Numbered from the stretch's first letter, positions 27,121-37,120 are shown. The stretch: DNA of 64,000 nt from Scandinavium sp036409475 (GCF_036409475.1 NZ_JAYRCK010000001.1:62001-126000); one strand, 5' to 3'. Numbers and translations are program-made. The notes: generated by a model from the sequence alone, not told the origin.

Positions 27121-28194
27121 TTAGCGAATGGCGACTTCTGATTCAATATCGAAGAAATGACTTTTCTCCATATCAAAAGTCAGCCCAATGTTTTCTCCTG
27201 CGAAATAATCGCAAGCCGACGAAGCGCGGACAACCAATTCATGTCCGCCCACGGTGACGTACAGCATAAATTCCGCGCCCGTCAGCTCGGCCACGCTGAT
27301 GCGAGCCGTCACCTCGCCGGGAGCCGTGAGAATATCTTCCGGGCGAATGCCCATTACAATGGCTTTGCGCTGATAGCCTGCGGCATCCAGCACCTTCATT
27401 TTGTCTGCCGGGATCGGCAAGCGCAGGGTTTCGGTGACAAAATCTGTGCCGTCGATAGCGCCGCGAATGAAGTTCATGGCTGGCGAGCCAATAAACCCGG
27501 CGACAAACATATTCGCAGGCTGATTATAAACCTGCTTCGGCGCGCCCACCTGCTGCACAATGCCGTCTTTCATGATCACAATCCTTGTTGCCATGGTCAT
27601 GGCTTCGGTCTGATCGTGGGTGACGTAAATCATGGTGGTGTTCAGCTTTTGATGCAGTTTGCAGATCTCCGCGCGCATCTGCACACGCAGCTTGGCATCC
27701 AGGTTTGACAGCGGTTCGTCCATCAGGAACACGCCCGCTTCACGAACGATCGCGCGTCCAAGCGCCACACGCTGGCGCTGGCCGCCTGACAATGCACCAG
27801 GTTTACGCTTGAGATACTCGCGCAAGCCCAGAATCTGCGCCGCCCAACTTACGCGCTCCTCGATAACGTCCGGCGCGATTTTCTGCATCTTCAGCCCGAA
27901 CGCCATGTTGTCGTACACGGTCATGTGCGGATAGAGCGCGTAGTTCTGAAACACCATCGCGATATTTCGCGATTTGGCGGGAACGTCGTTCATGCGCACG
28001 CCGTCAATCAGCAGATCACCGTGGCTGATGGCCTCCAGGCCGGCAATCATGCGCAGTGTTGTCGATTTCCCACAGCCGGACGGCCCCACCAGCACGATAA
28101 ACTCTTTGTCTTCAATCTCAAGGTTGAAGTCTTTCACCACGTGAACGTGGTTGTCGTAAATTTTCTGGATATGTTGCAGTGAAAGTTGTGCCAT
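27121..28194 (-). CDS. ycjV: YcjV, sugar ABC transporter ATPase (intact)
   Basis: YcjV is a 357-residue MalK/UgpC-type ATPase and likely energises the YcjNOP transporter. It has Walker A GPSGCGKST, the signature LSGGQRQRVALGRA, and Walker B FLMDEPLSNLDA with D-loop. A C-terminal TOBE-like regulatory part follows. In E. coli K-12 ycjV is annotated as a pseudogene; here the frame is complete. Confidence 0.95.
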   Translation of the reverse strand: MAQLSLQHIQKIYDNHVHVVKDFNLEIEDKEFIVLVGPSGCGKSTTLRMIAGLEAISHGDLLIDGVRMNDVPAKSRNIAMVFQNYALYPHMTVYDNMAFGLKMQKIAPDVIEERVSWAAQILGLREYLKRKPGALSGGQRQRVALGRAIVREAGVFLMDEPLSNLDAKLRVQMRAEICKLHQKLNTTMIYVTHDQTEAMTMATRIVIMKDGIVQQVGAPKQVYNQPANMFVAGFIGSPAMNFIRGAIDGTDFVTETLRLPIPADKMKVLDAAGYQRKAIVMGIRPEDILTAPGEVTARISVAELTGAEFMLYVTVGGHELVVRASSACDYFAGENIGLTFDMEKSHFFDIESEVAIR

Positions 28195-28207
28195 CTCTTT
28201 ATTCCTC

Positions 28208-28885
28208 TCAGGCTTCCGTAACCGGGTTTCGGGTGTTCCAGTAAGCCGCCAGCCGTGGCCAGTTCAGTTCATGTGTCGACGCGAGTAACAACCCCGCGCC
28301 CTGCAAATCCTTGCCAATCCCCACAGACGCCATGCCGCTGGCATTGATAGCCTCAATACCCGCCTGAGCATCTTCCACACCGACAGCGTGCTGCGGCAAG
28401 ACGCCCAGGCCCTCACAGGCGGCCAGAAAAATATCCGGCGCAGGCTTTGAATGCTTCACGCGCGAAGCGTCAGCACAATAATCAAAGAGACTGGCAATGC
28501 CCAGCGCCGAGAGAATGGTCGGCGCATTCAGCGACACCGAAGCAAGACCAATACGACCCCCCTTCTGGCGTAGCGTGATGATAAGCTCCTTGATACCCGG
28601 CAAAATAGACTGCGGGGAAAGCGAGGCCAGCGACTCCACGTAGCGGGCGTTTTTACGCGCTGCGATGGCCTGACACTCTTTCACGTTGAAGTCAGTCGCC
28701 CTCCCGCCGTGTTCGAGAATACGCTGCAACGAGTCAAGACGGCTGATGCCCTTAAGCTGCTCGTTGAACGCTTCATCAATGACAATACCCATCTCCTGCG
28801 CCGCCTCGCGCCAGGCGAGAAAATGCAGATGCGCCGTGTCGGTAATCACCCCATCAAGGTCGAAAACAACCGCCTGAAGTGTCAT
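28208..28885 (-). CDS. pgmB: YcjU, beta-phosphoglucomutase
   Basis: YcjU is a 225-residue HAD-superfamily beta-phosphoglucomutase that converts beta-glucose 1-phosphate to glucose 6-phosphate. The nucleophile motif is VVFDLDGVITDT (Asp9, Asp11). KHSKPAPDIFLAA and GVEDAQAGIEA are HAD motifs III and IV. It follows ycjT, whose phosphorolysis product it would use, and overlaps its stop codon by 4 nt. Confidence 0.95.
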   Translation of the reverse strand: MTLQAVVFDLDGVITDTAHLHFLAWREAAQEMGIVIDEAFNEQLKGISRLDSLQRILEHGGRATDFNVKECQAIAARKNARYVESLASLSPQSILPGIKELIITLRQKGGRIGLASVSLNAPTILSALGIASLFDYCADASRVKHSKPAPDIFLAACEGLGVLPQHAVGVEDAQAGIEAINASGMASVGIGKDLQGAGLLLASTHELNWPRLAAYWNTRNPVTEA

Positions 28886-31155
28886 TGAGCCCCCTCGCTG
28901 GTAGCGGTCCCAATTTTGCCACTAAAAAAATCGGACCTTGCAAAGCGAGCTTCACCGTCGATACACACTTCGCGCCCCCACAACCACAGCGAAAGCGCCT
29001 GTGTAGTGGTCAGAACAATGTCGTCTGCTGTGATGTCGAGAACGATCCTGACGCCGTGCCAGCAAAGCGGCACCCGCAGGCTGCGCCATGCTTCAGGCAG
29101 CGTCGGCGACAGATGCAGTTCACCGTCGCAAACGGACAGCCCGGCAAATCCTTGTACCGCGCCAAGCCAGATAGCCCCGGTCGCCGCCGCATGAATACCG
29201 TCGTCGCTGCTGTGTGGATCCTCGCTCAAATCAATCTCACAGCCCGCCTGCCAGAAGCGATAGGCTTCTTCGGGTTGCCCACAGCGCGCGGCCACGATGC
29301 CGTGGATAGCTTTGCTTAATGACGAATCGTGAATCGTTCTCGGCTCGTAGAAAGACAAATTGGCCAGGCATTCCGTTGATGAAAACGCTTCCGGCAGCAT
29401 ATACATCAGCATCACAACGTCCGCCTGTTTGAGAATTTGCATCTCATTGACTTCCGCCCGGGAGTAATCCAGCAAAATGGTCTGCTTTCCTGCTTTCGCT
29501 TTGTATTTACTGAGATCGAGCGTTGGCTTGCTGAAGAACGTGTCATCCTGTGCCAGCACGCCATGCTCGTCGGGTTTGGGTAGCCACAGACGTTGCAGGA
29601 AATCAGCCGCACTTTGCGCAAAAGCAGGCTTTAAGTCGCCAAACTGACGAGCGAAATGCAGTGCTTTCTCAACGTTATGCCAGGCCAGGTAGTTGGTGAA
29701 GGCGTTGTTATTGACGTGCTCTGTGTATTCATCCGGGCCGATGACATCGTGAATTTCCAGCCGTCCGTTCACTTCTGTCGCGCGGCTTATCCAGAATGTG
29801 GCCGTTTCAGTGAGGAGCGTAACGCCCTCTTCACGCATAAACGCTTCGTCCTGCGTTGCGTACCAGTAGTTCACCACCGCCCAGGCAATATCCGCCACCA
29901 GGTGATGTTCTGCCAGCGCGGAAGCCACTTTCTGCCGTAGCCCTGTACGGATATTAATGGCGGCAAACTCCGGCGTTTCCTCCTGCCCGCTCTGAGCGCT
30001 TTCCCATGGGAACAGCGCCCCGTGCCAGCCATTGCGTCGTGCTTTTTCGCGTGCGCCCGCCAGATTCAGATAGCGGTAGCGCAACAGGCTGCGAGCCGTT
30101 TCCGGGTTCGTCAGCAGGTGATACGGCAGTAAAAAAACTTCCGTATCCCAGAACACATGGCCTTTGTAGCCTTCCCCGGTCAGCGCCTTGGCCGCAATGC
30201 TGGTCCTTTCATCATGCGCAGGCGTCATGGCCGCAAGGTGGTAATGCGCAAAATCGAGAGCAAGCTGATCGCGAGCATCACGGGAATCAACGACCACTCG
30301 ACATTGATCCCACTCCTGCTGCCACACCGCTTTTGACTCAGCACGCAGCGCTTCGTAACCTTGCGCGGCGCAGGCCTGTAGATCGTTCAGACAACGGCGA
30401 CTGAAAGTGTCGAGCGAGAGCGTATCCGGCTGACGTTGCACCACCCAACTCACTTTTTCTAACGTGACACTGTCACCCGCAGCCAGATTGATCACGCTGT
30501 TTTGCATCAGCCTGCGGTTCTTCGCCGTAAAACAGCTGCCCGCTGGCTGGCTGAGCTGGCAGTGGCTGGTGATCACCACTTCGTGACTACCGGATTGCGT
30601 CGCCCATGCGCCCTGCAACACCTGTTGACCGAACACGCGTAACGAAAGCTCATCCAGATGCTGACGACCGCTGTTGGTTTGTGTGCCATCAATCCCACTG
30701 GACATCGAGAGCGTGAGATCCTGGTCCAGGGCCGTCACCGTAAACTGCATCGCCAGCAACGGAAGTTGCGCCATGGAACTAAAACGACGGCTGGCGATTC
30801 GCACTCTAGCACCGGAAGGCGCGCGCCAGATAACTTCGCGGCGCAGTTCGCCACAGCTAAAATCCAGCTCGCGCTGCCAGTGTTCAAGCTGGCCGCTCAG
30901 CAGCGTGAAAGGCTCGCCGTTTACCTCAAGCTGCACAGCAAGAATATCCGGTAAGTTCACCAGCTCATTGGTTTCACCACGCCCGGCACAGTGGTACAGC
31001 CCGGCCAGATACATGCCGCGCGTTTGCTGGGTGTAATCCTCTTCGTGCGTGCCACGCACGCCCATGTAGCCATTGCCCGTCGTCAGAAGCGACGCGTATT
31101 TGTTCAGGCTATGCGAGCTGAAACCCGGGTCGACCAGGGCGCTCACCGTCAGCAT
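28882..31155 (-). CDS. ycjT: YcjT, GH65 disaccharide phosphorylase
   Basis: YcjT is a family GH65 glycoside phosphorylase; the E. coli enzyme acts on kojibiose and gives beta-glucose 1-phosphate. The general acid lies in HDVIGPDEYTEHVNNNAF. Other family landmarks are KGHVFWDTEVFLLPYHL and YEPRTIHDSSLS. ATG 31155 (MLTVSALVDPGF) has GGTGGA just upstream and gives 757 residues (755 in E. coli). The 3' end contains a second copy of the LacI-type operator sequence. Confidence 0.94.
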   Translation of the reverse strand: MLTVSALVDPGFSSHSLNKYASLLTTGNGYMGVRGTHEEDYTQQTRGMYLAGLYHCAGRGETNELVNLPDILAVQLEVNGEPFTLLSGQLEHWQRELDFSCGELRREVIWRAPSGARVRIASRRFSSMAQLPLLAMQFTVTALDQDLTLSMSSGIDGTQTNSGRQHLDELSLRVFGQQVLQGAWATQSGSHEVVITSHCQLSQPAGSCFTAKNRRLMQNSVINLAAGDSVTLEKVSWVVQRQPDTLSLDTFSRRCLNDLQACAAQGYEALRAESKAVWQQEWDQCRVVVDSRDARDQLALDFAHYHLAAMTPAHDERTSIAAKALTGEGYKGHVFWDTEVFLLPYHLLTNPETARSLLRYRYLNLAGAREKARRNGWHGALFPWESAQSGQEETPEFAAINIRTGLRQKVASALAEHHLVADIAWAVVNYWYATQDEAFMREEGVTLLTETATFWISRATEVNGRLEIHDVIGPDEYTEHVNNNAFTNYLAWHNVEKALHFARQFGDLKPAFAQSAADFLQRLWLPKPDEHGVLAQDDTFFSKPTLDLSKYKAKAGKQTILLDYSRAEVNEMQILKQADVVMLMYMLPEAFSSTECLANLSFYEPRTIHDSSLSKAIHGIVAARCGQPEEAYRFWQAGCEIDLSEDPHSSDDGIHAAATGAIWLGAVQGFAGLSVCDGELHLSPTLPEAWRSLRVPLCWHGVRIVLDITADDIVLTTTQALSLWLWGREVCIDGEARFARSDFFSGKIGTATSEGAQ
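28899..28912. promoter_or_regulatory. Second copy of the ycjM operator sequence, inside ycjT
   Basis: The plus-strand 14-mer TGGTAGCGGTCCCA is identical to the one over the ycjM start site (38823-38836). It lies in the last codons of ycjT, 14 nt upstream of the ycjU ATG. It may be an intragenic repressor site or a chance match; no promoter is obvious here. Confidence 0.4.
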
Positions 31156-32207
31156 ATTTCCACCCAATCACCCTTTTCTGCTGACGCATACAGTGCCGCG
31201 ACCAGTTGTTGAATGATGAAACCCTGATCGCCATCCGCGATCGCCACAGGCTCGCCCTGCACATGATTAACGAAGGCTTCCATGCTGCGGAAATGACGAT
31301 TGTCATCGGCCTGCTCTCGCTGCACCAGGGTATGCAGTTCCCCGTCCACGTCGTTGTAGATATGGGCCGGGAACAGCGTTGCCCCCGCGTTTTTACCGCA
31401 GAAACTCACGTTCATTTGCGACTGTTCGGCGATGTTCAACACAAACGAAGTATCGAGTCGCAGCAAGCCGCCGCTTTGGAATTCAATGATGCCAAACAGC
31501 GCATCTTCCACGGTGTATTGCGTCGGGTCCCACTCGCCAAACTGACCGCTCTGTTTCACCGTTCCCAGCTTCTGAAAACTGTGCGCCATTACACGACGCA
31601 CGGCCGGGAAACCAAGCACAAACATCGCAGCATCCAGCATATGAATACCGATATCGATAAGCGGGCCGCCGCCCTGCATCGCTTTATTGGTGAAGACACC
31701 CCAGCCCGGCACGCCGCTGCGACGCAGCGCGGTGGCGGTTGTCAGGTACACTTCGCCAAGCGCGCCCGCCTGCATGTTTTCCCGCAGCAGTTGCGCATCC
31801 AGCGAAAAACGGTGGTGGAAATCATAAGCCAGCACCTTGCCTTGCTGATGCGCCATCTGTCTCATCTGATCCGCCTGCTGTGGCGTCATCGCGGGTGGCT
31901 TTTCACACATCACATGGCAACCTGCCTCCAGGGCCGCCATCACGTGCTCGAAGTGAAAGCGGTTCGGCGAACAGACGCTGACGAGATCCGGCTGCGCTTC
32001 CTGCAACATCAGGCGAACATCGTCATAACTGCCGCCGATGTCATTTTTTGCCGCGAACGCCTGCGCCTGCTCCAGGCGGCTGTCACAGACAGCCACCATC
32101 CGCAAATCGCTTCGCGTGGCGTAGTACGACGCATGGACTTTTTCCGCCACCTGCCCCGCGCCAATAATGGCAACGCGTAACGGGGCGACAGCTGTAGCAC
32201 TTTTCAC
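31149..32207 (-). CDS. ycjS: YcjS, D-glucoside 3-dehydrogenase
   Basis: YcjS is a 352-residue Gfo/Idh/MocA-type NAD-dependent oxidoreductase. The E. coli enzyme oxidises glucosides at C3. The N-terminal nucleotide motif is IIGAGQVAEKVHASYY, and CEKPPAMTPQQ is the catalytic EKP signature. The GTG at 32207 (VKSATAVAPLRV) is preferred because AGAGG lies 7 nt upstream and it aligns with the E. coli start; ATG 32225 is the alternative. It overlaps ycjT by 7 nt. Confidence 0.93.
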   Translation of the reverse strand: MKSATAVAPLRVAIIGAGQVAEKVHASYYATRSDLRMVAVCDSRLEQAQAFAAKNDIGGSYDDVRLMLQEAQPDLVSVCSPNRFHFEHVMAALEAGCHVMCEKPPAMTPQQADQMRQMAHQQGKVLAYDFHHRFSLDAQLLRENMQAGALGEVYLTTATALRRSGVPGWGVFTNKAMQGGGPLIDIGIHMLDAAMFVLGFPAVRRVMAHSFQKLGTVKQSGQFGEWDPTQYTVEDALFGIIEFQSGGLLRLDTSFVLNIAEQSQMNVSFCGKNAGATLFPAHIYNDVDGELHTLVQREQADDNRHFRSMEAFVNHVQGEPVAIADGDQGFIIQQLVAALYASAEKGDWVEIC

Positions 32208-32218
32208 GCGATAACCTC

Positions 32219-33007
32219 TTAGCACTCACGCAGGTAGATAAGGGAACCCTGATAGGCTTTGGCCGGATCGTCAGCACGTACGCGGCATTCATACACCACG
32301 TAACCCGGATATTTATCCTCACGCAGTTGGTCGAACAACGCCGTGAAATTCAGGCTGCCGCTGCCTGGCTGATAGCGGTGATTGTCGGCGATATGGACGT
32401 GGCCCAGCAGATCGCGGTTGGCATGCAGCGCCTCAGCAATGTCATCTTCTTCGATATTCATGTGGTAGAAATCACCGATGATCTGCGTATGCTTCAGAGC
32501 ATTTTCCGTGATGTAACGACGCGCATCCGCCAGGGTATTGATCATGTGATCCTGATAGCGGTTCAACGGCTCCAGCAGCACGGTCGTGCCGGTGCGCCCT
32601 GCGACTTCATCCAGAAAACGCAGAGAATCACTGACGGCTTTTCGATCGCCATCGAGACTGCGCGGTGACGTCATTGGCGGCAGACGAAAGGTAAACATGC
32701 CCCAGGCAGCGGGCACCACGATGCCCTTGCCGCCCACTTCAGCCAGCGCTTCTAGAATGCGCGCAATCTGCTGTAAACCATTGAGACGACGCTCTTCGAT
32801 AAAATCACCGATCCAGCCGTCATAGCCACCGCACGCCGTGGTGACAGGCAGCCCTGTCTCTTTGATTGCCGCTTTGACTTCAGCCAGATTGTTGACCAGC
32901 AAGCGACCGTCGATTTCATAACCGTCAAAACCCATCGCTTTGATATAGCGAAACTTCTCCAGGATGTTTTCCGGGAAAAAAGCCTGATTCTGTGTTGCGA
33001 TTTTCAT
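32219..33007 (-). CDS. ycjR: YcjR, 3-keto-glucoside/guloside epimerase
   Basis: YcjR is a 262-residue TIM-barrel sugar epimerase/isomerase. In E. coli it interconverts 3-keto-gulosides and 3-keto-glucosides at C4. Metal-site segments are visible: VLLEPLNRYQDHM, GDFYHMNIEEDD, HVHIADNHRYQPG and VVYECR. The length equals E. coli. The gap to ycjQ is 15 nt. Confidence 0.94.
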   Translation of the reverse strand: MKIATQNQAFFPENILEKFRYIKAMGFDGYEIDGRLLVNNLAEVKAAIKETGLPVTTACGGYDGWIGDFIEERRLNGLQQIARILEALAEVGGKGIVVPAAWGMFTFRLPPMTSPRSLDGDRKAVSDSLRFLDEVAGRTGTTVLLEPLNRYQDHMINTLADARRYITENALKHTQIIGDFYHMNIEEDDIAEALHANRDLLGHVHIADNHRYQPGSGSLNFTALFDQLREDKYPGYVVYECRVRADDPAKAYQGSLIYLREC

Positions 33008-33022
33008 GTTCTGCTTCCTTGC

Positions 33023-34075
33023 TTAAAAAATGACGCCCATTTTGATACTCAGCTCTGGCTGCTTATCGACGAATTTCATGTAGCTTTCCGGGCTTTCGCT
33101 GAACGGCACAACCGGATCGATCAGGTCTTCACAGTTCAGGTAGCCGTTCATCAGAAGTTCCCAGCAGGTCTCTTCAATGCGCTTGCGGTTCCAGCGTGGA
33201 TAGTCCGGATTTGGCTCGCTGCACGCGCGGGAAAACACGATTTTGGCGTTGTTGAAGTGCGCTTCACGGCCGAAGTTCAGGCCATTGAACGGCTTCGCAA
33301 AAGCAACATACGAAATGGTGCCGCCGTAGGCCAGACCACGTAGTGCCGATTGCAACGCATCGCCGTGACCACTGGTTTCGATGATCACGTCCGCGCCCTG
33401 CTTGCCGGTCAGCTTTTTGATTTCAAGCCCAACGTCGGTGCCCATCGGGCTCATACAGACATCCGCGCCATGGCGGCGGGCAATCTCACAGCGATGTGAA
33501 ATCGGGTCAATGCCAATGACCACCGATGCCCCGGCTTTCTTCGCCAGCTGCACGGCTATTTGGCCAATCGCGCCGAGGCCAATCACCACCACGAAATCCC
33601 CCACGCGGACGTTGGCATCGCGTACGCCACTCATCGCGAACTGCGCCGGGTCATAACAGACAGCATTCTTCCAGGATGCCCCTTCCGGCATCTTGCGCAG
33701 CTTGTAGTTATCGACCGCGTTAACAATGACGGTTTCCGCCAGCGGGCCGTAACAGCACACGCTGTCGCCTTCGCGATAGTCTGTCACCGCCTCACCACAC
33801 TGAATCACGTCGCCGACCACCATGTTACCGAGCTGGAATTTGCCAAACTCGATACCACGCGGCGCGTTGGCGTCACGAGCCGTAAACAGTTGCCATTCAG
33901 CGTTGAACTCTTCGTCGATAAACGGGCTGGCGGCGCGGAAATCCACCACTTCCGTTCCGTGCTTCGGCGCCCCGTAGCGCACGCGAATTTTCACTTCATT
34001 TGCCGCAACCTGAGCATCCTGATAGTCCACTAAAGCCGCGACTCGCGGGGCCGTTGCTACTAATTTTTTCATCAC
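33023..34075 (-). CDS. ycjQ: YcjQ, Zn-dependent D-guloside 3-dehydrogenase
   Basis: YcjQ is a 350-residue medium-chain (zinc alcohol dehydrogenase-type) protein. The NAD(P) motif is VVIGLGAIGQIAVQLAKKAG. KHGTEVVDFR replaces the usual CGTD. E. coli YcjQ interconverts gulosides and 3-keto-gulosides. With YcjR and YcjS it makes a three-step route turning gulosides into glucosides. Confidence 0.94.
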   Translation of the reverse strand: MMKKLVATAPRVAALVDYQDAQVAANEVKIRVRYGAPKHGTEVVDFRAASPFIDEEFNAEWQLFTARDANAPRGIEFGKFQLGNMVVGDVIQCGEAVTDYREGDSVCCYGPLAETVIVNAVDNYKLRKMPEGASWKNAVCYDPAQFAMSGVRDANVRVGDFVVVIGLGAIGQIAVQLAKKAGASVVIGIDPISHRCEIARRHGADVCMSPMGTDVGLEIKKLTGKQGADVIIETSGHGDALQSALRGLAYGGTISYVAFAKPFNGLNFGREAHFNNAKIVFSRACSEPNPDYPRWNRKRIEETCWELLMNGYLNCEDLIDPVVPFSESPESYMKFVDKQPELSIKMGVIF

Positions 34076-34101
34076 TTATTCCTTGTCAAAAACTGGCCGC
34101 C

Positions 34102-34944
34102 TCAGCCCTTAACGCCACCGGCGGTCAAACCACTTTTGATAAAGCGCTCTGAGAGCGCGTACATGATCACGACCGGCAGCGCTGTCACCAGCGAAGCTGC
34201 CATCATTCTTCCCCAGATATAGTCAGGGGTGCTGAACAGCGTGTTGAGCCCTACTGGCAGCGTGAAGTTTTCCGCGCTGGAGAGGAAAATCGAGGCAAAC
34301 AGATAGTCATTCCACGCCACCATAAAGCAGTAGACAAACACCGAAATCAGCCCGGACATTGCCAGCGGCACGGTGATGCGGAAGATGATCTGAAAACGGT
34401 TCAGGCCATCCATCATCGCCGCTTCTTCGATCTCATTCGGGATGGTGTCGAAGTAACTTTTCAGCATGAAAATGGCCGTCGGTAGCGTCTGCGTCACCAT
34501 TGTCAGGATCAGCGCCAGCTCGGTGTCGTAGATACCAAGCGCGGTGATGATTTTGAACAACGGCACCACCAGCAAAATGCCGGAGAACATATAGACGGTG
34601 TAGAAGCTGGCGTTAATGGTTTCGCGACCGCGAAAACGCAATTTCGACAGTGCCCACGCTCCGAGCGTCCCGAGGAACAGCGCGATGGCAGACGAAACAA
34701 GAGACACCACCAGGCTGTTGCGGAAGTAGCTGACGAACGGAAAGATCAGCGGATTAAAAATGTCGATGTAATGCTCGAACGTCCACTCGCGCGGCAGCAG
34801 CGTCGGGTGCAGCGAGATGGCTTCTTTCGCACTTTTGAACGAGGTCATCAGCATCACAAAGAACGGAAACAGCGTGAAGCCCAGGAACAGCGCAAGGCCG
34901 AGGTAAAACAGCACGCGGTTCCAGCGACGTTTATTTGTTGCCAT
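34102..34944 (-). CDS. ycjP: YcjP, sugar ABC transporter permease
   Basis: YcjP is a 280-residue MalG-type permease with six membrane helices. The EAA loop reads EIEEAAMMDGLNRFQIIFRITVP, the docking site for the ATPase. It overlaps ycjO by 14 nt. It should form a channel with YcjO and be driven by YcjV. Confidence 0.95.
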   Translation of the reverse strand: MATNKRRWNRVLFYLGLALFLGFTLFPFFVMLMTSFKSAKEAISLHPTLLPREWTFEHYIDIFNPLIFPFVSYFRNSLVVSLVSSAIALFLGTLGAWALSKLRFRGRETINASFYTVYMFSGILLVVPLFKIITALGIYDTELALILTMVTQTLPTAIFMLKSYFDTIPNEIEEAAMMDGLNRFQIIFRITVPLAMSGLISVFVYCFMVAWNDYLFASIFLSSAENFTLPVGLNTLFSTPDYIWGRMMAASLVTALPVVIMYALSERFIKSGLTAGGVKG

Positions 34945-35815
34945 TTAAGTTCACCCGTTTTCTGGTCAGAAGAATGACTGCAAAAATAATCACAAACAGC
35001 ACCACGGAAATCGCCGCCGCTTTGCCCAAATCGTTAAAGGCGAACGCGGTCTTGTAGAGATAGACGCCGAGAATATCGACCTTCGTCGTCAGCAGATAAA
35101 CGTCGGCGAACATGTAGAACATCCAGATGGTGCGCAGCGTAACAACCGTTGCCAGTACCGGCATGATTGCTGGCAGCGTGACGATGCGAAAACGCTGCCA
35201 GGCATTCGCGCCGTCCATCTCCGCCGCTTCATACAGCGACTTGTCCACGGTCTGCAAAATCGCCAGGAACGAGATGAACGCATACGGGAAATAGCGCCAG
35301 ATGGCGAACAGCACCACCAGCACAAAACTGCTGCCCGGGTTGTCGAACCACAACGGCGCTTGCTTATAGAGTCCAAGCAGATCCACGCCCAGATAGTTCA
35401 CAATGCCGTAGCCGTTGTTGAACATGTATTTCCAGGCGAACACCAGCGAGATCGAGGGCGTGACATAGGAGAGCAATACCAGCGAACGCGCGGTTTTACG
35501 CAGACGAAACTCGCGGTTGAAAAAAATCGCCACGCCCAGCCCCAGCGCCGTGCTACCCAGCACCACCAGCGCGGTGTACCAGAAGGTCATCCACAGCGAG
35601 TGCCAAAAACCCGGGTCACTCAGAATACGGATGTAGTTATCCAGCCCGACAAACGTCGACTCGATACGCGGGTTGAGCGGCAAACGCAGGAAGCTTATCT
35701 CAATATTGGAGAGCATCGGCCAGGCCACCAGCCCTGCCAGTAGCAGCAGACTGGGGCCAAGCAACATCAGTGCAAACGGCAAGTCGGAGCGGCCCGACAT
35801 GAACTTCTTCATCAT
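34931..35815 (-). CDS. ycjO: YcjO, sugar ABC transporter permease
   Basis: YcjO is a 294-residue MalF-type permease (293 in E. coli). It has six membrane helices and the EAA loop SLYEAAEMDGANAWQRFRIVTLP. Two adjacent ATG codons are possible starts (35815 or 35812). The first helix is FALMLLGPSLLLLAGLVAW. Confidence 0.94.
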   Translation of the reverse strand: MMKKFMSGRSDLPFALMLLGPSLLLLAGLVAWPMLSNIEISFLRLPLNPRIESTFVGLDNYIRILSDPGFWHSLWMTFWYTALVVLGSTALGLGVAIFFNREFRLRKTARSLVLLSYVTPSISLVFAWKYMFNNGYGIVNYLGVDLLGLYKQAPLWFDNPGSSFVLVVLFAIWRYFPYAFISFLAILQTVDKSLYEAAEMDGANAWQRFRIVTLPAIMPVLATVVTLRTIWMFYMFADVYLLTTKVDILGVYLYKTAFAFNDLGKAAAISVVLFVIIFAVILLTRKRVNLNGNK

Positions 35816-35830
35816 TCGGTGTTCCGCCTT

Positions 35831-37120
35831 TTAGGGCTGCTTAACAAGGGCATCAAGCCGTTTCTGGCCATCCGCCAGCAGGGGCTCGACGGGTTTTTTA
35901 CCAACGGTGACGGCATTCACCATCGCGCTTATCACGCCGGAACCTGTCACATCCCCCATGCGAGTGAAGTTTTTATCCCCCACCGCGCCAAACACCTTCA
36001 CGTTCGGGAATTGGGCAATCAGCTCGTACGGCAACTGACCAAAAGCCTTGATCACCTCGTTCTCTTTCCAGGTTGCGGTCTCAACCACGCTTTTGGTCAT
36101 TGGCAAGGCAGCGCCTGGCGACATCATTACCCAGTCGGCGGAGTTCTGCGGTTTCTCCATCCAGGTGACAAATTTTTCTGCCGCTTCGGTCTGCTGTTTT
36201 TCCAGCCCGGAGGTAATGGTCAATGAGGTTACGGTGCCGTACACCGCGGGGGACGCTTCCGTCGGCACCATAAAGCCGATTTCAGACGGTTTGCCCTCTT
36301 TGTAAACAGCCGGGAGAATGTAGGTGGAATAGATGGCCATTGGCGCTGAGCCGTTCATAAAGGCATCTTTGATCTCCATGACATCGTTGGAGCCTGGCAT
36401 CGTGGTGGTGGCTAAATCGCGGTAAAACGTCAGCGCACTGCGCATTTCTGGCGTATCCAGGGAGATGTTGCCATTGCGGTCAAACACGTTGGCGTTATTC
36501 GACAACGCAAACTGCGAGAACGCCTGCTCAGTCATCACGCTTTCCGCCGTCGGCATCGCAATACCATATTTTTTCTTCGTCGGATCGCTGAATGCCTTGC
36601 TGGCCGTCAGCAGTTCCTGCCAGTTGCGAGGTTCAGCGATACCCGCCGCCGCAAACACATCTTTGTGATACCAGACGCCCTGGATCCAGGCGCTGATTGG
36701 CGCTCCTGTCCACGCTTTGCCATCTTCGGTGCGCACAATTCGCAGCACGCCGTCATAAAATTGCGCTTCGCCAGTATCCGTAATCGCCTTCGCAACCGCA
36801 TCACGGTCCAGCAGTTGTTCTTTATCCAGTACTTTGGCGTAATCGTGACTGACTTCCATCACCGCCGGTAGCGCTCCGGTTCGCGCCAGGGTAATCACTT
36901 TGGTATTAAAAGCATCTTCTTCGACGGGAACAGGTTTCACCACAATGCCTGGATTTTCCTTTTCAAAACGTTCGATCAGCTGATTAATAACAGCCTGACG
37001 TTCCTGTTCCACCGAAGAGTGCATAAATTCGATCGTGACGGTTTTATTATCATCCCGACAGCCTGAAATCAGGGTGCAGGAAACCAGTGCTGTTATCAGC
37101 ACCGTTTTCGCTATTTTCAT
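35831..37120 (-). CDS. ycjN: YcjN, sugar-binding lipoprotein
   Basis: YcjN is a 429-residue family 1 solute-binding protein. The lipobox is LISGC near residues 17-21, so the protein is lipid-anchored in the periplasm. The mature part has the typical maltose-binding-protein-like fold segments (IEFMHSS, AAEKFVTWM). It lies between ycjM and ycjO as in E. coli and would deliver the glucoside to YcjOP. Confidence 0.94.
   Translation of the reverse strand: MKIAKTVLITALVSCTLISGCRDDNKTVTIEFMHSSVEQERQAVINQLIERFEKENPGIVVKPVPVEEDAFNTKVITLARTGALPAVMEVSHDYAKVLDKEQLLDRDAVAKAITDTGEAQFYDGVLRIVRTEDGKAWTGAPISAWIQGVWYHKDVFAAAGIAEPRNWQELLTASKAFSDPTKKKYGIAMPTAESVMTEQAFSQFALSNNANVFDRNGNISLDTPEMRSALTFYRDLATTTMPGSNDVMEIKDAFMNGSAPMAIYSTYILPAVYKEGKPSEIGFMVPTEASPAVYGTVTSLTITSGLEKQQTEAAEKFVTWMEKPQNSADWVMMSPGAALPMTKSVVETATWKENEVIKAFGQLPYELIAQFPNVKVFGAVGDKNFTRMGDVTGSGVISAMVNAVTVGKKPVEPLLADGQKRLDALVKQP

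Noticed and set aside
31206..32180. 324-codon plus-strand open frame opposite ycjS
   Set aside because: Antisense shadow of ycjS; His/Arg-rich composition without domain features.
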